From Phoronis ovalis (lineage: Eukaryota > Phoronida > Phoronidae): a stretch of DNA of 25,483 nucleotides. Below are positions 11,246 to 20,058 of the stretch, one piece after another. The notes beneath the pieces are model-generated. The model saw only the letters and a program-made list of their open reading frames with translations, ran no database searches and was not told where the DNA came from. The stretch's first letter is position 1; every line of letters begins with the position of its first letter. The stretch is from NCBI GenBank assembly GCA_028565635.1, contig JAOXYB010024290.1, forward strand, positions 1-25,483, read 5' to 3'. A program made the translations under genes and the position numbers.

Positions 11246-12941
11246 AGAGTCGCGTACGACCTGCACAAGAATAAACAAAAATACTCATGCGTTATAAATT
11301 CATTTCTCTACAAAATGTTTTTCACATATTTCGTTTATTTTAAATTCTAATAGTTTCTGACTTGTTGGCATGATCAATTAAAACAGTGAAGAAACATAAA
11401 TTCATTGTGAAAAGATGATATAATACTGTACTTTGTATCAATTTCTTAAAATTTTTAGCCAGCCAGGACAACTAATTCTAACAATTCTATCTTATTTCAA
11501 TGGTTCTTGTCGAACTGCCGACTAGCGGTAAATAAACTCATTAGATGTTACTGCATTGTAAGCCATCAACGCAAAGCTGCTGTATAATGAATAATTGAAG
11601 CCAAAGTATATGTGCGATTATCTTTGCGGTTGTTAAATTTTACAATTTTTCATTTCTAGTACATCGTGAATGTCTGAAATTACGTCATCTTCATCCGTGC
11701 CCACTGACACGTTTAAAATGACTAATATACTAGTAAACAGAAGCGTACATTGAAATGTATAATAGTAGGAAACCTATGATAAACAATCATTCGTAACACT
11801 AAAAAATAGGAAAGTTTATCAGGCATATAGGACAATCATCTTTTTTTCAATCTGAACCAATTTATTTTCTTGTGTTTGTGGCATATAATTTACGTATCAC
11901 ATTTTCAGCTTCTAATTATATTTATATATCCGAATTGCTGGTAATGTAGACGATTTTATTAAAAAAAGTTATAAACATAATAAACAGCACAATTCATACA
12001 GCGTGTGTGTTAAGGTACTGCTCTATGTTCTGTTTCTTGCATTGACATATTGAATTTAATACCAGTAACTATAGATAGGTGCACATGTATTCCGGAATGT
12101 AATACACAGTATCTGTAACTATAATTAATGTTTCTGTGTGAGTTTCAAATAAAGTGTATTCATTTACTGACGCATCAACTGAATACCATTATGAATTGTT
12201 TCATTATTTTGCAAGTTTGTTATCCAGCATTTTTCCACATTGTATAAATTGCTATATCGTTGGCTGATTCACCATAAACCTCCATGACTAAAATAGTAAT
12301 TGTTTGTATGCAGCTGCCGTTTCTGTATGATGACGCTGGAGTATATGATGTTTAATGACATATTGAACATGTGTACTATATATTTTATCATTTTACATAA
12401 TACTTCGGTGGTGGAGCAATTTCCATTATACTTTTACCACCACTTCGAACAGGGTTTAGTTCCATCAAACAAAGATGCTCTCTAGTTTAGTTTTTTGTTT
12501 TGATGGGTATCAAGTATTATATCATCAAAAAAGTTAACGTATTTGACATATGACGGGATTCGTGTTTGATCTTCACATGCTATGAAAACTCATGTAACTG
12601 TTCATTTAAGACTGCTGATGAGCATTGATCATTTTGATTAATTCAACAAGTGTATGTGTCGGGTCTACAACTACCTGCTTAAAACATTAACGTTTATATA
12701 CATCCGAAATAGATAGATAGACGGAAATGTGAAACCTATACGTGCAGGAATGTCTTAGAATATATATATATAAAACTAAAAAAAATAGCATACTATTTTG
12801 ATAAGGAAGTACGACTTAATTAAGGAACCGATAGCGTTGCCTAAAATATAGCATATTTCTGCGGTCGAGGAGCCATACAACTGTGTTCACATGAAAGTAA
12901 AGTGAATCACCAACAGTAATCTAGTATTAGCCTGCTGCATA
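11246..12941. other. Intergenic region upstream of the CAP gene
   Basis: AT-rich, with minor simple repeats (a GATA run near 12708 and a TA run near 12759). No TATA box could be chosen with confidence, although a TATAGTTTTATC word lies at about 12940. The promoter and any non-coding 5' exons are not defined. Confidence 0.4.
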
Positions 12942-12995
12942 TAGTTTTATCTGTATTTTATTTTCGTGAAGAGGTATACAAGGAACGGTTTTAAG

Positions 12996-14649
12996 ATGTC
13001 TATCTTCCGTAGGTGTTTCGGCAGGGATTTGCAGAATGATGAGGAACAGGTAAATTAAGTATAGCTATATATTAAAACTCAGGGATGATAGTATGTGCAG
13101 TGCGGTATTACTATAGCATACACTGGCTCGAGATAGAAGAGACGGACGTGTTACGGTTTATACAGTATTACCCTACAAATGTCGTCTATAACTGCCAACA
13201 GGGATAGATGACAGTAATGCAGTGACACGTACGGTGATGGGTTTAGGAGGGGGTGTGGGAGTATGCGCTCCCTTATAAGCTGTTCCACTTCCTTTTCCGA
13301 AGTCCCACGCGCCAATCACCCTTCCAAATATAACTATCGTTGTTTTGCTTTTCTAACGCCCCCCCCCGTCCCCCCTCCCCCCGCCCCCGATGAAAGTCTT
13401 TGCTTACCATTGTACACAAAAAATGTATTCAATAAGCATTAAGGTAATTCAAATTCATATCATCAAAGACAGCAAACCAGCAGGTTATATAACTATAATA
13501 CAAAATAAACCACGTTTGCTGAAAATATGTTATTCAATGTATAAAAATACAATGTAAGATGATTTTTGTGTAACATTTGGAATAATTTCATTTTACATTG
13601 CAGAGTGAGACAATGTCAATGAAAAAGTTTACGGACGAATGTTTGAATGCACATAATACCTATCGTGCAAAACATGGCACTCCTAAACTGAAAAATTCCA
13701 AAACTCTTAATGCTCAAGCCCAGAAATGGGCTGACCATTTAGCAACAACAGGACAATTTCAACACAGTAATGCGGATATCAAAGGAGATAAGTTGGGAGA
13801 AAACATTGCGATGAAATGGTCTTCTTCAGGCGACGATTATACTGGTAAGAAAAAAAAATCATGTAACCATTTTCGCATGACTGTACTATTGATGGTTTTG
13901 GTCCCCTAAATAGCGTTTATCTAACAGGTATGAACAGAAAAAGACACTATAATTGTTTTGAAACAATTCTATAGCTTGAGACTTTTTAAGACGTTTTCAT
14001 TTTATTGTTCAAGTATGCAGAGCCATCTGGTAGCGAGGATGGCAGAATTTTTCTTAGTCTTTTGCGATAGCATTTTAGTTGATTGCGTTACATAAGATAC
14101 AGCATTACAGCTTTGCCTCCAAGGTATCTATAATGACGATTTCCTGACATCATATATATTACACTGCACATTGTAGGTCAACAAGCAGCCGATCAATGGT
14201 ACAGCGAGATCAGCAAACATGATTTCAAAAGCGAACCAACAAGTTTAGGATCAGGTAAGAGACAGTTGCAAGCATGCTACTTTGCCATTTACAGTGGTTG
14301 TCCAATGACAATTGTCAAAATTGAATTAAAGTCTAATTATGATTTCCATTGTTATGTACAGATATCATATGCGGTGTTAAAAACTGTGCGCCATTTTTTA
14401 GGTCACTTTACTCAAATGATTTGGCGAGATAGTACGAAAGTTGGTTTCGGAAAAGCAAAATCAAAGGATAATAAAGTTATCGTTGTTGCAAATTACCTTC
14501 CTGCTGGTAATTTTGTCGGCCGCTTCGTTGAGAATGTCCCTTCTCCGGGTAGCAGACCAAGCAAAGCTTCTGTCCCTGATAAAAAATTCAAGGACAAAAA
14601 AGATAAAGGCAAAGACAAGAAGAAAGGCACGTCAATTTATATGTTTTGA
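12996..14649 (+). CDS. Predicted short isoform: single CAP domain, 206 residues
   Basis: If the GC donor at 14627 is not used, exon 4 reads on in frame through seven more codons to a TGA at 14647-14649. A canonical AATAAA lies 70 bp further on (14719-14724), inside the 296-bp intron 4. The join is 12996-13049, 13604-13844, 14177-14254, 14402-14649. The product would be one complete CAP domain with the Lys-rich tail, close in design to single-domain GAPR-1. The sequence shows the stop, the hexamer and a non-consensus donor; that the isoform is made is an inference. It could also be a coincidence, since AATAAA is frequent in AT-rich DNA. Confidence 0.4.
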
Positions 14650-17600
14650 AGTATATGGATTTTTGATTTTTGACATTATAATTATGCATTGAGTTTCTTA
14701 TGACCACAGCTTTGCAGAAATAAAGTATAGCTTACGGATACAGTAGGGGTGAGATTTGAAAAAGGTCTCTTGAACGTACGTGAATTTCATTTCGTCCTTT
14801 ATTTTGGGTATAGTAATGCTTCGAACTACCTAGAAAAACCTCACTACTGCCGTTAATATATAATATTACGCTTTTTGTTGTGCGTCTCACACGTTAATTA
14901 CTTAGCACTTCATGATCTACAGGTCGTCGCGGTTCCTCAAGTAGTAGTTCCAGCAACAGCTCGCCCGAAACGTTCAGAAAAGAATTTGGAAATGACTTTG
15001 GTGGTGCAGCCGGTGGAACTAAGACTTCGACTGAGACAAGAACGATTACAACCACGGACTCCTCTGGGAAAACAGTCAAGAAAATAATTACTACTGAAAC
15101 TGTTATTTCTCCAACGGGGCAGAAACAAGTCAGCACTACTGAGAGGACCATCACAGAAGGAACCTCCGGGGGTAACGATGACGTAAGTACCATGGTTATA
15201 AGCATATAAGGGAGAGTGAAGACGTATTTTCCCACCGGTAACGGCGTATATTTTTCGAGTCTAACTTTCCGATTTAACTGGGGGCGCGTTCTTGCACAAT
15301 GTCAAAGAAACAGCATATTGTTTTTGTATTCTGATCAAGGGGTATATTTTTTAATGAGTTTTTGTTTCAAGGGATGAGTTTTAGATGATATCCGCGATCC
15401 GGTTCAAGAGGTACAGTTATGCCAAAATTATAGTCTCCCAGGCAGCAGGGATTTCTCGATACTAGTGGTGTCTCGCACACCCGTATGAAATATTTTTTAG
15501 TGACCACTGAGATACGCCGTACATTGTACTTTTTAATTGGCTTGTTTTAATTAGTTTGTTTTTACGGTACGTGCGCACAATTAATAGGATGAAAGCTCGA
15601 TGGACACTGTCATCATAGTGGCTGTTGATACATGCAATTCTTTTTAAACATGAACGTTTTTAAAATTTTATTTTATTTTTTTTAGTTTGAAAAACGATTC
15701 AAGGACATGCAAATGCAGAGCAAAGGCAGTCCAAAAGCGGTTAGTTGCAATAAGGCCAGAAAGTATTTTATATAGAAATACTATCTACTGATTGATTTGT
15801 TGTAGAAAAATAAAGATTTTTCTAACATAAAAATATCTAACGAAACCTATAAATGAATACATTAGACGGTAGGTGCAACAGGGAAGTCTTTAAATTCGAA
15901 ATTGGAAACGGCACACTGTTAACACTAATGTTTGTAGTTTTGCATTTTATTGTAATTCTTAATTGTCTTAAATTGTTCGATTGGTTCCGTATTAAACTTC
16001 ACGTTGCTATGCACCCAACTCTGGTGCATAATCTTTTTTCTCTTTCACAACATCAATGACCGTTTGTATTGATCGACTGCGGGCTTACGCATATACAATT
16101 AATACATGGTTTTCATATTTAAGGCAGGAAAAGTTGTTAAACCTCAAAAAATGAGTGCCTTCATTGATGACTGCGTAAAAGCTCACAATTCTGCAAGGGC
16201 CAAACACGGAGTACCATCAGTAAAGCACAATAAGGTAGGTAAGGTAACCATGAGGCTACTCTAGTAGAAGGAATGGATATATATAGTTAACTTTGTTTTA
16301 TTTCTAATATTTTTAAATTAAAATTTCTCTCTTTCTTATTTCACCCTTTTTTATCAAAAATATCTACAGTATACCCCTAGTACCTTATATAAGAAAGAAC
16401 ACGTTTTTACGCGTGGAGAGCATCCAAAACCATTATAACGTGTTTGATTACTTTCGTTTAGAGCCCTGGTACACATCAACTATATACATAAATACAAATA
16501 CGTCTGCAAATGTGTAACGATTCGCTTGTGTTTTTGTAGGATTTATCAGAAATAGCACAGAAATGGGCTGAGAACTTAGTTAAGACAGGAACATTTCAAC
16601 ACAGCCAAAATACTTATAAAGGGGATAAACTAGGAGAAAATATTGCTAGCAAATGGTCAAGCACTGGTGACGATTACACAGGCAAGTATTTGGTTTATTA
16701 CATTTTTGAAGTATATATAAAATACTTTATAGCTATATAGTTATACATACATTAATTAATGATTGGACAAACGATAAACCTGTAATTTATAGTTGCTGTT
16801 TATTAAATACCAATCCGCGGTGGGATAAAAATGGAATCTCGACCAATAATGTGAACAGTGCTCTTATTACACATAATAACTCGGCGGCCTGATGTGTGTA
16901 CTGATCAGTTGCTAGAATATGATCATGTTACGGGCAAGTAATAATAGTAATAATATGGCATCTTGCAATAACAGTGAATTATTTGTAAACCATGATATTT
17001 TAGGACAAGCTGTTGTTGATCAATGGTACAGTGAGATAAGTAAGCATGACTTTAAAAAGGAACCAACTAGTTTAGGATCAGGTATGTTATATAACGAATT
17101 CTATTAATTGTACTTATACATGTAGATCTTGTGCGTTTATTAGAAGGGTAACTACAGAGCATGCGGCCAGTAACTCTGCAATTCTGTAAATATGATCCTT
17201 TCTAAATGCAGTTTCCGAATATCACAACAGGGATAATTAATAATTATAAAGTAATATAATTAATATTTTTTGTGAACAAAATGATATTTTCGCACTGCAA
17301 CATAAATAACTTGACATTGTATAAGCACTTAGTAAATAAATTATTTAAGACGGTGATTTGTAAAAGGTTTGCACAGACAGTTAATCTCGTATTATTTTCT
17401 ATTTAACTTTCTTTGGTGGATAGGTGAAAAGTTTCACATTTTTAAAGTTATTAGTGATTTGTCAATTAAAACAATCGCTTGGCTCAAGATGTCGTATTAG
17501 AATGCAAAAATATGTGATGAATTCCAATGAACTTGTATGGCATCTATTTCCCAGGCACATAGGTGCACTTATGCTTATAATATGCAATTACCATCTAACT

Positions 17601-18593
17601 GGGATAAATACATATACATACTACTAATAGATTAATGTTGTTAGTAATGCTTCTAGGCAAATTGGTCTTTCATAATACCCCGGGAATTGTAAAGTGCTTA
17701 AAATAATGTTTTTCCCATTGTCACCTGTTTAAGTCATGCCCTTGATCCGAAGGGGGTGTGACGGTTATGGTTGATCATTTTATTAAATCAGATTCTAAAT
17801 TACGGAATTGACCAGAGACATAATATATAAATAAAAAATACACCGTACATTGCATGCCAGTCACTTTTTTGGTTGGATTTCAAGGCTAAACGAGTAATGT
17901 AATGTGATGTCAGAGTAGTTGTGAACGATATATGGCTTAGCAGTGTAGATTATCGTGACTTTCATTCGTATGGTTTTATATTGCCATGTTTATTCCCCTA
18001 CTTTTAAAGGCGTGCATATTGACAGTAAGCACGAATAATGCATTGAATGGTGTTCTACTTTTAGCTACGCTGCACTTATGAGCGAAACTTTAGCAATGCA
18101 AGTGCAGCACGTCTTACAGTATTTATTTCTATCCATGACATTTAATCAATTACATTTTGTACAGCTAGCCAGATAGCATTTGCAATCTGGTGCCATGGAG
18201 ATTAGTCTGAGGTAGTTATCCCTCAAGGTTAATAGCCTCATGTTCTAATCAGATATTCGTATTTTTAATATTGATGTAAATTTGATACGCCGATGTTTAT
18301 TTTTTATCTCTGTAACAAAAAAAATGTTTATACGATTAAAAGAATAACTATAATTACACACTTCTACTCCATGCAATCTTTGATATTCTTACATAGAGAG
18401 GAAAACGGTAGTAAATTTGTTTATTTTTACGTTTACAGGCCATTTTACCCAAGTGATATGGAAAGACAGTCGAGAAGTAGGATTTGGTAAAGCTAGTACG
18501 GGAGATGGACGGGTTATTGTCGTAGCCAACTATTATCCCGCTGGAAACTGGGTTGGACAGTTTGTTGTGAATGTCCCTCCGCCTAGAAAGTAG
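12996..18593 (+). CDS. Tandem CAP-domain protein, GAPR-1 (GLIPR2)-like, 465 residues
   Basis: Coding join 12996-13049, 13604-13844, 14177-14254, 14402-14626, 14923-15182, 15686-15739, 16124-16234, 16540-16681, 17004-17081, 18439-18593. The phases close exactly (1398 nt). The ATG is the first Met after an in-frame TAG at 12942-12944. CAP domain 1 spans residues about 24-173 and domain 2 about 310-462. Each keeps the family's His/Glu/Glu/His set (H72, E84, E109, H126; H362, E374, E399, H416) and the HFTQ(M/V)IW signature. There is no signal peptide and few cysteines, so it belongs with intracellular GAPR-1-type proteins, which bind lipid membranes at the Golgi, rather than with secreted CRISPs or venom allergens. 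Residues 174-199 are Lys-rich; 200-286 are Ser/Thr-rich. Introns 4 and 8 use GC donors. Molecular function in invertebrates is inferred only from the family. Confidence 0.9.
13358..13390 (-). other. Potential G-quadruplex (minus) / i-motif (plus) in CAP intron 1
   Basis: The plus strand has four C runs of 9, 6, 6 and 5 separated by one or two bases (13359-13388). The minus strand therefore has four G runs with very short loops, an ideal quadruplex-forming arrangement. It lies about 310 bp after exon 1. Whether it acts in transcription is unknown. Confidence 0.6.
13604..14576 (+). other. CAP domain 1 coding region (exons 2-4)
   Basis: Exon 2 (13604-13844) holds the first helices, the FQHS histidine and the GENIA glutamate in one piece. 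Exon 3 (14177-14254) holds WYSEIS with the second glutamate. Exon 4 (from 14402) holds GHFTQMIW and the VVANYLPAGN strand typical of the family. Junction phases are 1-1, so exon 3 is a symmetric module of 78 nt. Confidence 0.85.
14627..14922 (+). other. CAP intron 4: GC-AG intron with in-frame stop
   Basis: Donor AAAG|GCACGT, acceptor ATCTACAG. Only the GC donor joins exon 4 in phase 1 with exon 5 while keeping the Lys-rich tail. A weak GT donor inside exon 4 (CCGG|GTAGCA, about 14549) is also in phase and would skip the tail. Confidence 0.6.
14719..14724 (+). promoter_or_regulatory. Intronic AATAAA poly(A) signal
   Basis: A canonical hexamer inside CAP intron 4, 70 bp beyond the in-frame TGA that ends the read-through form of exon 4. 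It is well placed to make a short transcript. Confidence 0.4.
16682..17003 (+). other. CAP intron 8: GC-AG intron
   Basis: Donor ACAG|GCAAGT, the standard context for GC donors. The next GT (16686) would break the frame. The homologous intron in domain 1 has a GTAAGA donor. Confidence 0.75.
17082..18438 (+). other. Last CAP intron (1357 bp)
   Basis: Donor GTATGT, acceptor TTTACAG. The homologous intron in domain 1 is only 147 bp. The sequence is AT-rich, with a small inverted repeat (GCTGCACTT near 18068 and AAGTGCAGC near 18102). Nothing else is recognised. Confidence 0.75.
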
Positions 18594-18956
18594 TCCATAA
18601 ACTATTGAATTCGTTTATATATGTAATATTTTTGCATTGAAAGATCTATAAAAATTATTACATTGTTTTAATAGCCACAACTTGAAATATAAAGTAGCAT
18701 TTGCTTTTAATCTTTAATCTATAACAAGAAATAATTTTAGCATTTTAATATTTTAAACTTTAAAAAAATTCGAAAACTAATCAACTACATTTTAGCTATT
18801 AAAAATTAAATATACACTGACATAAAACTTGGATTTATAATAGGATGTATCATCGAAATTAAATATAATGAGAAATTAATGGTACGATTATTGTTGAGGA
18901 GGTCAGTACGGTCATTCGAATATCAAACTTGTCTATTTCGTATGTAAAAATTCAAA

Positions 18957-18962
18957 AATAAA
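18957..18962 (+). promoter_or_regulatory. Possible poly(A) signal of the CAP gene
   Basis: First canonical AATAAA after the stop at 18593, implying a 3' UTR of about 370-390 nt. A nearer AATATA variant near 18686 is an alternative. Confidence 0.35.
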
Positions 18963-20017
18963 TTGGAATATATATTTGACTTGTGAGAATTTCGTCGACG
19001 TCGATCAGCAGATATTTTTTCTCATTTCGTCTGCTCATCTATTAATACAGCTGGTCTTGATGTAACTTCTATATTGTTTTCAAATTATCGTACATGTTGA
19101 ATTATATTATTCAGGGAAATTCATTATACTAACTGTCTACATGTACTTGTATTTAATAGTAGAACGCGGTAATAGTTTATTATATCTTGCATTCTACTTC
19201 TGCACTTTTGCATCATATTTCTTTAATTTTGCGTCCAAATGATGTCGCGGTTATTTTAGGATGCTTATGCACATATCTTTCAATCATCAGTGATCAGACA
19301 ATCTCTAGTCAATATACTTGGTTGTGAATGCGGGTTGTGGATTGTATCTATTGCTCTTTATCATTGTTTTAAAAACTAGTTAAAAAGTGACTGCGATTTA
19401 AATGTCAAGGAAACATGTATGCAAAATTCCATATGTTAATTATCATGTTATTATATAATTTTTGAAATATATACCTGTGTAAGATATAATTATATCAACC
19501 TCATTATCTTCCTTTTTTATTCCCAGTTTTGCTTCACGCTCCATCATGATCATCTGAACATATTCATTCATTCATTCATATTTTTTCATTTATTAAATTG
19601 TAATATCAATTCTTGCGGCATCTGTTAGTTAATTGCTATAGAATGATATAACAAAGAAGATACACATAGGTTACACCATCAGTAATGATCGCATTGCATG
19701 ACAATTGCCAAGAATACTGCACATGTTATGTAAGAAAATCGCGATTCGTGACAAGTAATATATTTATAACTGAACTCAAAAACTTCATATTTCTCTGTAT
19801 ATAAAGGGCTAAAAGCTTCGTAAATAATCAAATTGTTTGATTTATTTATTTATGTACATGTACATGATTTACAATAATAATTCCAAGTTAAAAGGCATTT
19901 CTCTACATTAACAACTGAGCAGAAGAAATATAGCCAAATAAACTACTCAGATGTGTGCATGTTTAATATAATTACATTCAACAGCTATTATTGTTAATTC
20001 GGCTTGTAAAAATAAGT
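18963..20017. other. Intergenic gap between convergent genes
   Basis: AT-rich, with a short ATTC microsatellite (about 19560-19578) and repeated TTTATT words near 19840-19851 that read as AATAAA on the minus strand. I see no gene. Confidence 0.45.
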
Positions 20018-20027
20018 TTTATTTATT
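20018..20027 (-). promoter_or_regulatory. Overlapping poly(A) signals of the DNase II gene
   Basis: On the minus strand two AATAAA hexamers overlap (20022-20027 and 20018-20023), about 32-40 nt after the TGA. This placement is ordinary for a very short 3' UTR. A second cluster lies near 19840-19851. Confidence 0.5.
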
Positions 20028-20058
20028 TCAAACATTAGCAAAAACACAACGTCTTTCT

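Larger units (their letters stand above)
14577..15739 (+). other. Inter-domain linker coding region (end of exon 4, exons 5-6)
   Basis: The end of exon 4 encodes a very basic stretch (DKKFKDKKDKGKDKKK). Exon 5 (14923-15182) begins with a run of serines and then about three imperfect units of 16-17 residues of the form T-E-T/R-T-I/V plus a turn containing G-K/Q-x-V. Exon 6 (15686-15739) gives 18 charged residues. This part is probably extended or disordered. The frame choice is supported by exact phase closure and by open reading across both exons; the other frame stops at 15087. Confidence 0.75.
16124..18588 (+). other. CAP domain 2 coding region (exons 7-10)
   Basis: Same order as domain 1, but the part equivalent to exon 2 is split into exons 7 and 8 by an extra intron (16235-16539). 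Exon 9 (17004-17081) is again 78 nt and matches exon 3 at 61 of 78 positions. Exon 10 carries GHFTQVIW and ends soon after the domain, with a short PPPRK tail. Confidence 0.85.

Noticed and set aside
14875-15087. Alternative plus-strand frame across exon 5 (70 codons)
   Set aside because: It stops inside the exon and does not join exons 4 or 6; the chosen frame is open throughout and closes all phases.
14894-15235. Open frame of 113 codons on the minus strand, opposite CAP exon 5
   Set aside because: It is the antisense shadow of the Thr-rich linker exon; the low-complexity Val/Leu-rich translation has no family match, and the plus-strand exon has matching splice phases.
18170-18245. tRNA-like or SINE-like words (weak A- and B-box resemblance)
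   Set aside because: The B-box match is poor and no cloverleaf stems could be drawn; treated as chance.
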